Source of the DNA: Piezodorus guildinii
Lineage: Eukaryota > Arthropoda > Insecta > Hemiptera > Pentatomidae
DNA length: 64,000 nt
Assembly (NCBI GenBank): GCA_023052935.1
Contig: CM041293.1
Coordinates: 154,627,474 to 154,691,473 of the forward strand
Direction: 5' to 3'
Within the stretch, counting starts at the first letter, position 1; every line of letters starts with the position of its first letter. Positions 25,250 through 37,654 of the stretch are shown in pieces. The translations under genes and the position numbers were made by a program. The notes under the pieces were generated by a model that had not been told where the DNA came from, did no database searches, and worked only from the letters and a program-made list of their open reading frames with translations.

Positions 25250-26107
25250 ACTTATAAAATATATAGTAAGGGAAATTATTGCGATCGTGAAAATTTTCGA
25301 ATTCCAGTTTTCAACGAAAATACACGTTTTTGAGTCCTCTGAGTCTAAATGACCGAGTCCCGCATAAAGGTGTGTGTGGTAAGTCTAGCGCAAAAACGAA
25401 AAGTCGTACGGAACTCATATTTTATATTTCAAGCTATACACCCGAGATGTTACAGCAACATTTTTATCAAAATCGGCTAAACAGAAGATTCACTTTATAC
25501 CATGCTTTTTATACTTCTTTAGGATTTTCTCAAAAACGACTCTAATGATTTTGATTAAACTCGCTTTATTGATGTAAAATCTAATGGGCTTTAATATTAT
25601 CTAGGTTCCATTCTGATTGAATAGTCTGACAGGGTATAAATGCCAATATTTTAAATTTTCTTTCTTTAAAGTACCTTTTAATTCATTCCAAAATGTCACC
25701 CATAACATCTTAATGAAATTGATTAAGGGCGGCTAAATATACAAGTTGGACGAGTTTGATGACCAACTAAAGGATAAAAGATCAAAACTATTTTTTAATG
25801 ACATTTTTGGATTTTTTATAATAAGAACTGTTAAATAGGAATATAATATACTGTTGGAAAGAGAAAGATTTTAGAAAAAATATTATCAGATACAAAAAGT
25901 TGTAAAAGTTAATTTAACATGAAGAATAGGGAATAAACTTATTACTGATAAACAATTTAATAAAGTTTTTATTTAATCTAAATTACATGTTTTCAACGAA
26001 AATGAATACACGTTTTATTGAAATCAACTTAAAATATTTTTCAAATTTAATAGTTTTTAAATTGATTTTAACAGTCGAGGTAAGTGAAAGTCGTGTGTTG
26101 CAAAGTT
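25250..26107 (+). repeat. Unclassified interspersed repeat X, copy 1
   Basis: Begins near AGTAAGGGAAATTATTGCGA, contains GACCGAGTCCCGC and GTTACAGCAAC, and ends near AAGTGAAAGTCGTGTGTTGC. Related copies lie at 36484-37340 (inverted), 37655-37900 and 38800-39320. There is no convincing ORF or terminal repeat, so I cannot place it in a class. Confidence 0.7.
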
Positions 26108-27571
26108 GTTAGCACCAGGTTTTTTTTTTCCTTATGCTCAATCCCACTCCTTGCACTAGAAGCCAATCATGCATGACCTTGGTCGGATTAATTCTCTCTA
26201 TCCCTAACCAGTTCTGTATCACGACAGTAGATCGCCCATTATCGACGAGCATCTCTGCCCACCGCGTCGGCTCTTTCTTATTCCTCTTTTCATTGTAATC
26301 TCCATTGCGGATCTTCGCATCAATTGGCATCCTCGAGACACGTTCTTTAGGTATCCTTTGAAATACGACTCGATTCTAATAAAGATCAAAATTTATTTTT
26401 ATCATGATTAACGACGAAAATAATGAACTAAAAGAAAATTAATTTCATTAATACATGAACTAAAGTGCTCCAAACAGGTAATAACTAAATTAAAACATGA
26501 TTTGATTAAATATAAATAGCTATTTTCTAAAAGTCAACAGCAACAACTTTTAAAAGTAAAATGCTAATACAACATATGTTAGAACTCGATCATTTATAAG
26601 GATCGAAAGTACTTAATAAGAAGGAAGAACCTTAAAGAGCGATGAAGAAAGATAAAACTTCTGACACCGCACGAAAAAAATCAAAGATGAACAAAATAAA
26701 TAATTTATGTGACGGTTTAGGTCAAACATAAGGTACTACTTATTAAACGTTTTAGTATCCTAACATTTCTAAATGATTAACTTAAATATATATTATGTTG
26801 ACTTGTAAGTTGTAAGAAGTTTTTCAATATGTGTTTAGATAGGCTTATAAAACTGTTTTAACATTTTTTTAATATATATATATATTTTAAGTGTTTTTCC
26901 ATTAATAAAACACTAAATCGTTTTAAAATACAGTTTTGATATAAAATTACACTATGAAGGCAATTTGAGTTCTATACTACTAGTAAAGGGGCTTTAAGAT
27001 ATTGAAATCCCGATAGGATGGTAGAGCGGCTTGGTGCAGATGATGTCACGGCCTCACAGGCAGATGCGCGTGAGCCCTACCATATTGTTCTAGTTACCGT
27101 GTGCTCTTCTATTGCAAACCGTGAACGAAGCTAGACGCTAAAGACACTGATTGGATTATGCCAATAACCATCAAATCATTTTGAGTTCAAACTATCATTA
27201 ATGCATTAATAATACGTTCAAATCATGGAATTATGAAGAAATCATTTGAAAAAAAAAAAAAAAAAAAGAATGGAAAATCAACTGAAGATGGCTTAATCAG
27301 ATAATTACTAAATTTTTATGTATTCAACTTTTAACTGTAGAAATTTTTAATTTAAGTTATGTTTTTTTATAGTAGTATATTTCTTAAAGAATATAAGTTT
27401 GTTTCTAACCTTAGCCAAGACTCAGAATTATTAATTTGGAAACCCTAAAATTACCATTAATTTTTCATTTAAAAATTAAATATTATTTCTTTTAAAAAAT
27501 AAAATATTATAACATTTGGCGCCCGAATTGGGACGCATTATTCATTTTTAATTTTAAAAATAAAATATTAT

Positions 27572-27641
<70 letters not shown>

Positions 27642-28268
27642 CTTTAACTTGCTGACTCAGCAAAAAAAAAAATTAGTCCAAAAATCATTGATCCATTAGC
27701 CTATATATTCTCCTTTGAATTACAAGTGTATTACCACCAATCAATAATCATTCATCTAAGATGGCATAGGAATTCTAACTGGATCAAAAACCAATTCAAT
27801 AAAAGAGGAATGTTTCAATACTCCAACTTGAAAACACTTTAGTTTAGGGAACACAACTTTTGCAACAGCATGGGTCTCATAGAATAGAATTTATTCATAT
27901 ATTTTCCATAAAAATAGTGAGCTTAAGTAAATATATAACCTGACCAACACAATATATTACATTTACATACCACACAAAAACAAAGCACTGTCATTAGGAT
28001 TCAAATAGGTATGAGTAAAGTATAGACAAAATTAATATCAATCTGTATTTAAAGCCTCAAATAAAAAAAAAAAGCTGATTTGCGAGTTAATTACAAACAC
28101 ATATCTCTTACAGGTTAAAAGAGTAAAATACAATAAAAATGCAAGTCACATTTTTTAAAGATCCGACTAAAAGATTAAATATATTATAAATGTAAGAATT
28201 TTTCACAAACTGACATACAACCATATTAGCCAAACAAAAAAGCCATACATCAATCATCAAATACAATC

Positions 28269-28411
28269 CTATTTGATTTTAATAAGTCTTGAGAAAAATA
28301 AGAGAGTTCCTGAAGGCTTATGAAGAATAACAGAAATAAATGGTCTATTGCAAACAAACTCAGGTATTGGATCAGGTTCAACCCAGAGTGAGGCTCCAAC
28401 GAGTCCAATAA
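28269..28411 (-). CDS. Alternative serpin last exon 8.9: Ala-Ser scissile position (VGAS)
   Basis: Acceptor TTTGTTGTAG|TT. The loop is VIGLVGASLWVEPDPIP, followed by EFVCNRPFISVILHKPSG, LLFFSRLIKIK and TAG. Nominal P1-P1' is Ala-Ser, with Gly at P2. The 143-nt exon is intact and is the duplicate of exon 8.14, differing at P5 and P3 and at the residue after E-F (Val instead of Lys). Confidence 0.9.
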
Positions 28412-29882
28412 CTACAACAAATGCAACATACTGTAATTGTTTGTGGATAATACTCATTTTCATCAAAAAATAATTTGGAAGGATCAAAATTATACATGCA
28501 AGAAAACATTTCTGTCATTTTAAAAATTAGTTGTTAGATAACAAAAGCAGGATACACAGTAATCTAAATATGTATTATAACAAACAAATTTACATTTAAA
28601 AAAGTAAAATGAAAATATAATAGCCCTTTGGTTAATTTCTCAAAACAGCAGTTGCAACATAAAACTATGAAATATAAGGATAATAAACCTTAGCAGCATA
28701 ATCCAACAATGTGCCAATACTCCAGACCAGTAAAGTTTTGAGATTGCAGCCAATAACATCATGCACCACCGAAGTAATTAAGATAGATATGAAACAGCTG
28801 ATTTTTTTTTTCCTTGCGTGACAGACTGTGTATGTTTTTGTATGTTGTATGTTTACTTAGTTTATGTTTTCAGTGAAGTGATACAGACTGCTTGGAGATC
28901 ATACCACAATTCCTGATGATAAGTTTATGAATCAGACAACATTTGTCTTTTAAGTTTTATTTAATGGGCTATACAGTAACAATTCTACTCAATTAACTTC
29001 TTTTATCACCCAGGAAATCACACTATGCCATCTAAATTATTGAGATTTATTTGTAAAATATTCATATTTGAAACAAATTTTTAGACACCCTATTTAAATT
29101 AAGTAATTTCGGTATTTTTTTCTCTGTTTCTCCGTTCCTGGAAGCTATCAGAATGGTGGTAAATGTTTCCAACGTTTTTTTAATGCAGAATACACAATAA
29201 ATAATAAAAAATGTCTAAATTGGTGATACATTGTCTGTATCTTCTCTTTTTTCATATGTGTCCATCACTGCAAGTGTATTACCACTTAACAATAATCATT
29301 TTTTTATAATCCTAAAAATAATGAATGGATTAAAAGACCATTCATCAAAATAGGAATACTTTAAGATTTCAAGTTGAAGAAAAAATTATTTTACAGGATA
29401 TATATTATATGCAAAAAATGTGGTTTGCAACAGCATAGGAAATAGTTTCATGGGAGAGAATTCATTCATATATTTTTTAATAAAAGAAGTGAGCTTATGT
29501 AAAAATGTAATATATATTTACCTGAACATGCAACTTGACCAACTCTTTTACATTTACTACATTTTACAAAGGCACAAAACATAGCACAGCCATTATAATA
29601 CAAATAGCAAGGTATGGCTAAAGCACAGGCAAAATTAATATCAACATGTATTTAAAGTCTCGAATAATGCACAAAAAAAGCTGGATTGTAAGTTAATCAC
29701 AAACACATATTTCTTACAGAATAAAAGTGCATATAGTAGCAAAATGAAAATAATAAATAGAAATAAAAGCTTTCAATCTTTTTTCAAGATCCAACTTGAG
29801 GATTATATTTATATTATAAGTGTATACACTTAACAGAAAAACAGGCTAAAAACTGACATACAAACATGTTTGCCACGATAAA

Positions 29883-30013
29883 CTATTTGATTTTAGTAAG
29901 TCTTGAGAAAAATAGGAAAGTTCCTGAAGGCTTATGGAGAATAACAGAAATAATATGGGATTCAAAAACAGGACCTGGTTCAATCCAAGCTGAAGCAAAA
30001 TCTAATTCAATAA
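29883..30013 (-). CDS. Alternative serpin last exon 8.8: four-residue deletion of the C-N-R-P-F block
   Basis: Acceptor TTCTTGTAG|TT. The loop is VIELDFASAWIEPGPV, then FESHIISVILHKPSG, LFFSRLTKIK and TAG. Compared with neighbours it lacks 12 nt, so the F-x-C-N-R-P-F motif is reduced to F-E-S-H-I. The frame remains open to the normal stop. That motif packs the C-terminus into sheet B, so inhibition is doubtful; the isoform could be inactive or have another role. It is the duplicate of exon 8.13, which carries the same deletion. Confidence 0.75.
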
Positions 30014-30410
30014 CTACAAGAAATGGAAAAATTTGTAATTGATTATAGATAATAAGTATTATTATGAAAGAATTATCTAGAATGATCAAAATTATAAATG
30101 CAAAGAAAAAATTCTGCCTTTTGAAAAATAAGTTGTTAGATAACAAAAGAGACAGCATGGAGACCACACCACAATTCCTGATGATAAGTTTGTCAATCTA
30201 TATATTAACATTATGCCATCAAAATTATCGAGACTTATTTGTAAAATATTCATTGAGGAAAGATCTTATGAGGCACCTTGATGAAATAAAATAATTTAAT
30301 TTTTTTCATGTTTCTCAGTTCCTGAAAACTATTAGAATTGCAGTAAATGCTTCTAATATTTTTGAATGAAGAATACACAATAAAAATTTAGTCTAAATCG
30401 GCTATCCATT

Positions 30411-30545
30411 TCTTTTATAAAAAATATATGAATACATTCTCTCTCCTGAAACTATTTCCTATGCTGTTGCAAACCACATTTTTTGCATGTAATATATATC
30501 CTGTAAAATATTTTTTTCTTTTAATCCATTCACCATCATCCTGTC
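30411..30545 (-). repeat. Inverted fragment of a serpin-cassette flank
   Basis: Reading plus, CTGTTGCAAACCACATTTTTTGC and ATATATCCTGTAAAAT are the reverse complement of the cassette flank at about 29385-29480 (and 16141-16260). It marks a rearrangement breakpoint at the right edge of the duplicate block. Confidence 0.7.
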
Positions 30546-30559
30546 TTGTAGTATCATTT

Positions 30560-30775
30560 AATAATATTCCAAATGTCGAACAGATCCGCGTTCTAGATCT
30601 CCTGCTTGACAAGCGTCTCACTAGACTGATACGACAAGAAACTGCTCACCGCTTTCGAATACTTCAACACTTACTTGACAAACGCTCTAACCTTCTACTC
30701 AACTACAAAAGACTCCTCTTCGTGACTAACATAAGGCCTATATGAACTTACGGAGTTGAGCTTTGGGGCTCTACA
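30560..30775 (+). mobile_element. Jockey-like RT fragment
   Basis: Plus strand reads LDLLLDKRLTRLIRQETAHR, then LQHLLDKRSNLLLNYKRLLF and T-Y-G-V-E-L-W-G, homologous to the C-terminal half of the RT at 3282-4355 but in the opposite orientation. Truncated at both ends. Confidence 0.8.
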
Positions 30776-30779
30776 GCCT

Positions 30780-31200
30780 ATACATCTTGTCGTTCAATGG
30801 AACTTCTAAGGCAAATGTTTTCCGACCGTCTTATGCCTTTGCGAGGAAACATTGGGTGGCCCCCAGATTGCCTGATTTAACCCTATGTGATTTTCTTCTT
30901 TGGGTTACCTCAAGAAAAAGGTGTACAAGCATCATCCCCGAACTATTAATGAACTGAAGGTTGCCATCACTGAAGAAATCAATGCTATTCCTCTGAATAT
31001 GATTCACCAGGGCATGGGCAACCTCCAAGAAAGGCTCCGTCAGTGTTTGGACAATGGAGGTAAAAATTTAAAAGATATTTTCAAATCATAATAAAAAAAA
31101 CTGCTTTCTTTCAAGTTATAAAATAACTTGAAACTTGCATCTTGCTTTGTTTTTATTATGCACCTCTTTGAAATCGGAAACTTCAATATGACTCACCCTG
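30780..31200 (+). mobile_element. Mariner/DDE transposase C-terminal fragment
   Basis: P-D-L-T-L-C-D-F-L-L-W is followed, after a frameshift, by YLKKKVYKHHPRTINELK and NLQERLRQCLDNGGKNLKDI, the end typical of one common insect mariner-related transposase group. ACTCACCCTGTATAATCAGG near 31190 resembles an element terminus. The 5' part is missing. Confidence 0.7.
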
Positions 31201-32820
31201 TATAATCAGGATCGTTCTACGGGGAGACGTGAGAAAAACACTAGACAATAATATACAAAATTATTTTTATAACTACTTTTTGATAATATTACCGTCACAG
31301 CCCAAGGTTTTAAGAACAGAGTTAATACTTTTGACGAAAACCACCAATCAGTTTAGCATTAATTAAATGTTTAGGATTTCGTCCATTAATAGGTCCTCCC
31401 GTACAATAGAAAATAAAGAATCGTTTAAAAGAAACTTATATGTTTTCTGACAAAAGACGAGAGGCAAGTAATTTTGTATTGAAAAACCATCCATTTTTTG
31501 CGATCATTCAATAATGTTTAGGAAGTGCTAGCTATAGCTAAAGATTAAGCAATAATGAGTTGAAACCGTTCAGTGCGACCATAAAATGATCTGAAGTTTA
31601 AATTATTTTTCTGACAGTTCCAATAGAGAAAAAAAAAAAGAATAATTCAGTAATGTTTTTTTTTTTTTTTTTTTTAAAGATAATATTTTGATATCGATTG
31701 AGTGGATTTTTACCTCAACGATTTCAATGTCTCTTTCTCTATGCCGTTTTCATATTTTCCGTAAATGTTTGGTGAATTCCGAATTAACGAATTAATGAAT
31801 GTTGAGTACTAAGAACTAATTTAATAGATAATACAAAATTACACTAACCTGTTACACTGTGACTACATCTGAGTTTTTACTTCTTACTGTCTTCTGATTT
31901 ACGACTAACATTAAACATGAGTACCTACCTTCTATTTAAAACGAAAATTAATAACTATCATAACACAGCTTAAGATTATGGATACTAGGAGGTCCCTCCT
32001 GATAGGGTATTTGAGGAGTAGATATTAGTTATAAACTTTATGGTAATAAACAAACAAAATAGGCACTTGTTAAAAGCATTACATATAAAATGAAAAATTG
32101 TGAGTAAGCAACGACATTTTAATGGAAATATAGCTGAGAAAAAAAAAAAAAAAAAAAAAATACATTTTTAGTTACTGACACAGATTAAAGGTAATAACAT
32201 TCTCCTTTCAGTCATTTTGTGTTATTATTCAAGGTTATAAAATTATATCCATAAAAAACAAACAGGTTTAGTAAAACAAAGCTTAATGTGATTACCCATA
32301 GTATAACTATTCAAATTAAAAGCTCCAAATTTCGATGAAATGTAAAATATTTTAATCACTCATACATACTGAATAATCATTATCAACAAAACATAGAGAT
32401 AATAATTATTTATAAAAAAAAAAAAAAGGAAACATTGAGGAAAATCTGAGAGAACATTTCATGATTTCAATTTTAAAATACTTTAGATGAAGACGCAAAT
32501 ATCTGGTTTACGACAAAAAGGAGCATTTTTAATAAATTGTAATACTACATTCATATATTTTTAACAGAATCAGTAAGCACAAACATATTAAGTATTATAT
32601 ATTTGTAATTACACATACTAAAATTAATGAAAAATTAAAATAACAAAAGCAACATAAAAAAATAAAAAAAGAAATATAATTAGAATAAATAAATATTTTT
32701 GTTCTATACAAACATACACACAAACAATATAAATTCTCATTCATTCAAAGCAGTGATGGATGCACAAAGAAGGTAAGGCTCTAATACAAAAACAGCTCAA
32801 AAAAATTAAAACAAATAAAT
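31201..32820. other. Intronic DNA, no recognised feature
   Basis: Between the mariner fragment and the relic exon. Short A and T runs only; no cassette core motif was found on the minus strand. Confidence 0.45.
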
Positions 32821-32877
32821 AAATTATGGATATAAAGAGAACGCTTATTTATTTTTTTGATAAATTCATAAATGATT
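32821..32877 (-). pseudogene. Relic serpin last exon, C-terminal fragment
   Basis: Minus strand reads S-F-M-N-L-S-K-K, a stop, then S-V-L-F-I-S-I-I, in line with P-F-M-S-F-I-T-H-K and S-I-L-F-I-S-R-I of exon 8.3. It sits about 270 nt beyond the stop of intact exon 8.7, in its 3' flank, so cassettes of two different types were once adjacent here. Confidence 0.4.
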
Positions 32878-33147
32878 ATTTCCTTTTGTATTCATATCCA
32901 TCTATAAAATGAAATCAAACTCTTAGAAAATATTAAACGAATGAAAAAAAAATAATAAAACGTGAAAATGTTTGTTAGGAAAATAAAATTAGATTAATAA
33001 ATTTTAAAATGGCAGCATCACATTCTCTTTATGATCCAACTAAAAGAAGCGAAACACTAAATAACATATATGTGCGAGTATTTTAATTACACAATAAAAA
33101 GGTCTTATGAAAAACTCTTTATACATGAGACGATATAAAGTGAAAAA

Positions 33148-33287
33148 TTATTTGATTTCAGCAAGTCTAGCGAAGAATAAGCTAGTTCCTGAAGGTTTAT
33201 CGAACATAACAGAAATAAATGGCCTGTCACATAAGAACTCGGATATTGGTGATGGTTCCACTAAGGAGGTAAGTTGGAAGAGACCAG
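33148..33287 (-). CDS. Alternative serpin last exon 8.7: Thr-Ser scissile position (QLTS)
   Basis: Acceptor TTTGTTATAG|CT. The loop is AGLFQLTSLVEPSPIS, then EFLCDRPFISVMFDKPSG, LFFARLAEIK and TAA. Nominal P1 is Thr with Leu at P2 and Ser at P1'. It is 140 nt and intact, and shares the TTGTTATAG acceptor with 8.6. Apparent plus-strand reading frames here are antisense shadows. Confidence 0.9.
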
Positions 33288-33956
33288 CTATAACAAATGC
33301 AACATTTTTACATTAACTATATATGTTTTTTTTTATCCTCGGAAATATATATTAAATAAAATACCAGTGTAGTTAAAATATTGTCAAAGAAACTTTTCAA
33401 ACCACCTCAATACAAAAGGAACCCAAACCATACGAGCTGTAGCTCATATATTCAAAGAACAAAAAATAAGTGCCAAGAGTTTTTCAAACGAAAGGTTATG
33501 ATTAAAACAAATACATACAACATAAATCATGCCGCAATTTGCTAATAAGACACAAGAGTTGAAAAAATTAGGTTAAAGTTTAAATGAAATATAAAATTTT
33601 CACAGTTCACCAATTTGGAAGATCATAAATATTCATTGACATTATTAAGCAATAAAATTAGATAATTCGTCTCATGATAATTAATGGAGAAAGGTATATA
33701 TTTCTTTTAAACTTGATAAAATTAGTTAAATGAATAGGATGCGATAAATATATTAAAAAGTTAAGGAGGTTTGAGATTTGAAAAATGCTTTTTTTCAAAT
33801 AATAATCAATCATGCAATATATACATTGGATCATTTTCAAAAGTGCATTGAATGATTTTTTTGCTTACATTCATGCTTGAAAGAATTACATTTAAAAAAA
33901 ATTATCTATCAAATAGTATTGAGATAAGGAAGCTGAAAACAAATTTAAATGATATC

Positions 33957-34225
33957 ACCTGTAGCAGGGTGGCTAGCATAACAGCCTCCTATGCCAAAGG
34001 TCACGGTTTTAAACCCGCAGGGGGTTCTAGAATTTTTAATGAGAGTAAAAAATCCTTAGTTATGCCGTCCTTCGGAAAGGACGTTAAAAGGTCCCGAGCC
34101 TGTGCGATGTCAAGTACTCGTTAAAGATCACTATCCTAATAAAACCTGGATAGGCAAAATTTAGGACCCCCAATTGTCCGATTAGTCACAGTAGCATAAA
34201 GTGACGCTAAATAAATAAACATATA
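33957..34225 (+). repeat. tRNA-derived SINE family 1, copy 1
   Basis: A pol III-like head (GGGTGGCTAGCATAACAGCC, A-box like; GGTCACGGTTTTAAACC, B-box like) is followed by a body with CTTAGTTATGCCGTCC and ACCTGGATAGGCAAAATTTA, and a TAAA-repeat tail. Copies are also at 46127-46395 and, degenerate, at 59085-59310. Confidence 0.75.
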
Positions 34226-34733
34226 AACAAAAAAATTTAAACAAACGCGAATAAACTTGATTTATTCTTAAATAATTGCAGTCCGTGTGGGATTAAATTA
34301 ACATTTCTCTAGATGTAACAAGTATTTTTATAATTTGCGTACAAAATCGAGTCAGATCATGATTATAGTTATCGAAGGACCTTCTTCAGAAAATATTTTC
34401 GATTTTAAGATCTTGCATTAACTTATCGATTTATTTCAAAACATCCTCTCTATCTAACTTGAGGAAACTCAACAGCCTATCAACTATGAACGCTAATAAT
34501 GTAAAACTTCAAATTCAGTAAAAGATGAGGGGGATAATCATTTTTCATGAACTGTTACTGAACTGCATTCATATATCTTTTTTACAGAATAAAAGAGTAT
34601 AGATAAGTAGTACATAGCAGCACAAACATAAATACACTAAATGGGATAACAAAAAAAAAAAAGAAAAGAGCTCAAAACTAAACAACAACCACTAGAATAC
34701 ATAAATAATATTTTTATGGTACATAGTAAAAAA

Positions 34734-34796
34734 GGATTGACTCATGGAGATAAAGAGAACGGTTATTTGGTTTTTAAAAAACTTAAAAATGGACGA
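34734..34796 (-). pseudogene. Relic serpin last exon, C-terminal fragment
   Basis: Minus strand reads R-P-F-L-S-F-L-K-T-K, then a frame change, then T-V-L-F-I-S-M. This parallels R-P-F-M-S-F-I-T-H-K and S-I-L-F-I-S-R of exon 8.3. No intact loop or acceptor is seen. Confidence 0.45.
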
Positions 34797-34914
34797 TTCA
34801 ATTGAGTATTGATTAAATGAAATTTAGAAAACATGGTATTAGTTTGTGATAAATCTGAATGTAATATAAATTTGAGTATTAAAATGGTTCCTTGGAAAAA
34901 ATAGGAATAATAAA

Positions 34915-35228
34915 CCTGTAACTCTACAACCCATGAAGGATCTTGGGCTCAGCACATGTAGAGATTCGTACTGTTTCAAGGCCAACAGCCGTGCAATGAG
35001 GTAGTTAGACCGAGATCAAACTCAGCCACTAGGTTTTTCCCCCATTTTTAGGGTGCCACTTTACAGAGGCTGGTTCTACCCCAGGAGGGTCTCCATACCC
35101 TAGAGTCACCCCCCCCCCCCCCCCGGTCGAAATAATAGAATAAATAATATTCTGCCACAGCGGGATTCGAACCCAGTACCCGAAGAACAGTAGACTAGTG
35201 CTGTATCCACTAGACTACGCCCCTCTAT
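34915..35228 (-). repeat. tRNA-derived SINE family 2, reverse copy
   Basis: Reverse complement of the copy at 56888-57215. The tRNA-like head (reading plus: GGGATTCGAACCC and ATCCACTAGACTAC) is at the right. A 16-base C-run at 35109-35124 interrupts the body. Confidence 0.85.
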
Positions 35229-35654
35229 AAAAAGAATCCTAGCCCCAGACGAAAGAAGAATTTAGAAGGTGGCAAACTAAGTGAAATATAATTAAAAAAA
35301 AAAAAATGTATCTACTATCATATCTAAACTGAGAAATGTAAATGAAATTTCGTTAGAAGGTGGATGAAAAAAGGATCAGAGCAATCAATTTTATTTTCCC
35401 ACACAAAAATTCCAGTTCCTGCCCTGCCAACAGAGTTCAGTAAAAACTACTTTTACAAGTGTTCCTGCTAATATGGGATTTTAAATGTTAAATAAATTAG
35501 CAAAAATAAGACCAAATTAATCGCATTCTCTTTACAATCCAACTAAAAGTAGCAATTCATGATTTTACATACACAAAAACATATTTACAAACTAAAATAT
35601 TTACTTACAAATAAAAAAGATATAAATCAGATAATAAAAATATTAAGTGAAAAA

Positions 35655-35794
35655 TTATTTGATTTTTGTAAGTCTAGAGAAAAATAATTTAGTTCCTGAA
35701 GGTTTATGGATAATAACAGAAAGGAATGGCCTGTCACATAAGAACTCAGGTGTTGGTGGTGGTTCCATAAAAGAAGCAGTTTCGAAGAGTATGA
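35655..35794 (-). CDS. Alternative serpin last exon 8.6: Ala-Ser scissile position (ETAS)
   Basis: Acceptor TTTGTTATAG|TC. The loop is VILFETASFMEPPPTP, followed by EFLCDRPFLSVIIHKPSG, then LFFSRLTKIK and TAA. Nominal P1-P1' is Ala-Ser, which fits elastase-like targets. The 140-nt exon is intact and has the shared R-L-T-K-I-K end found in most members of the recently expanded group. Confidence 0.9.
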
Positions 35795-35872
35795 CTATAA
35801 CAAACGCAACATATTGAATATTAAATAGTTGACCGTGAAATGAATATGCAGGGCGAGATGGCTCGGATGGTG

Positions 35873-35875
<3 letters not shown>

Positions 35876-35923
<48 letters not shown>
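35876..35923. repeat. Long A-run
   Basis: About 46 consecutive A beside GAGATGGCTCGGATGGTGAT, probably a retroelement tail; the same GC-rich phrase is seen in altered form near 47457 and 51290. Confidence 0.8.
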
Positions 35924-35925
<2 letters not shown>

Positions 35926-36483
35926 GAAAACTATTTGCTTGGCGACTTGTGTTTTGTTCTCAACTCTTGCCTGAAACTCCTGATGATGACCCACAAGTTT
36001 GGCAACAAATAGTTTTACATGTTTCTTAATTTTTTTATCTTCACCCGAACCTTCAACCGAAGTACAATTGGTATATGCATGCAACTAATTAATAAATTGT
36101 TTATTATAGACTCGGCTGATTTTCTAAATATCAAATTTAAAGCTTTATTTGAAAGGGAATTCAATAACGTAACTTACAAAATCAAAATCTTTCCCGAGAT
36201 ATTTCAGCTATTTTACATTCAAAGTTTAATCCCAATTTTAGGAAAATTGGTAGTTTAAATATGGGGGAATATTATTTAAAAATAAATTTACCAAAAAAAA
36301 AAAAAAAAACAGAATAATAAGTCAACTAATACTATGTCAATCTAACAAACTAAAGGTGACCTCTAATGTATGTGTAACCAGCTAGCTACAAAATACAGCA
36401 TGCTTCTAATCTTTGTGTGAACACAAATTAAATGCAGTTACTCAGGCCCTCCTCCCCACATTGAAATCATAAATTAAAAATCT

Positions 36484-37340
36484 GGTGCGGGCAACACACG
36501 ACTTTCACTTACTTCCATTTTTAAAATCAATGAAAGAATTTTCAAATACAGTTAGAGATAAAAATACGTGAAACTATTAAACAATTAATTTAATTGAATT
36601 TATATAGAAATGTGTGTTTTATTAAAAAATCTATTATATTATTATCTAAAATAATCAGTTAGTTTTATCTTCATTTCATCACTCTCTATTAACTTTTAAA
36701 ACCTTGTGTGTGAGATAATATTTTTTCAAAAATATTTAGCTTTCCAACGGTATATCATACATGTATATTACTGATCTTATGTACAAAAACAAAAAATTGC
36801 ATAAAAAAAATATTTTTTTCTGCTTTCTTCTTATTTGGGTATCGAATTCATTCAATTTATATTTTAACCTGTTTTTCATCAGTGGTAACAAGATAATATA
36901 GTTATTTTTATAGAATCAACAAAATTAAAGGTACTTTAAAATACCAGCATTTAAGCCCTGTCAAACCATTTTAATCAGAATGAAACCTGCATAATATTAA
37001 AGCCCATTACATTATACATCGATATAATGAGTTTAATCAAAATCGTCGGAACCGTTTTTGATAAAATCATAAAAAGGTGCAATGTGCATGGTATAAAGTG
37101 GCTCTTCTGGTTAGCCGAATTCGATGAAAAACTTTTTGTAGCATCTCGGTCGTATAGTTATCTTAAATATAAAATTTCAGTTTCATAGGACTTCCCGTTT
37201 CTGCCCGGGAGTTACCACACACACACACTCACCTTTTTGCGGGACTTGGTTATTTGGACCAGGGGACCCTAAAACGTGTATTTCCATTGAAAACTGGAAT
37301 TCAAAAATTTTCACGATCACAATACTTTCCCCTACTATAA
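36484..37340 (-). repeat. Unclassified interspersed repeat X, copy 2 (inverted)
   Basis: Reverse complement of copy 1 over most of its length: GCAACACACGACTTTCACTT at the left, GCGGGACTTGG and ACGATCACAATACTTTCCC at the right. Confidence 0.7.
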
Positions 37341-37654
37341 ATGATTCTAATATTTTATATTACCTTAGAATTAGACAAATATAGTGTTGATAAAAATAAA
37401 GTGAATATAATTTGGGAGGGATATAATAGTTTTGAGTACGTACACATAGTCATAGTGGTGCACAGTTACATGATTGTGGTGATGTACCCATATACAGAAT
37501 CATAAATTGACCCTAAATATCTAAAATGCTACCATATTTTCAATTACCTTCCAATGAAAGAGGAAAAGAAAGCCATTAATTATTTTTAGTTAAATACATT
37601 TCATACTTGACAAATGGCTCTGTAGATATTACTTTCACTGACTAATATATGAAA

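Larger units (their letters stand above)
27296..30411. repeat. Segmental duplication, right copy (exons 8.8 and 8.9)
   Basis: Direct partner of 13254-17185, with the same order of landmarks and small indels, but without the mariner element. The similarity stops abruptly near TAGTCTAAATCGGC at the right end, where an inverted cassette-flank fragment follows. Confidence 0.88.
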
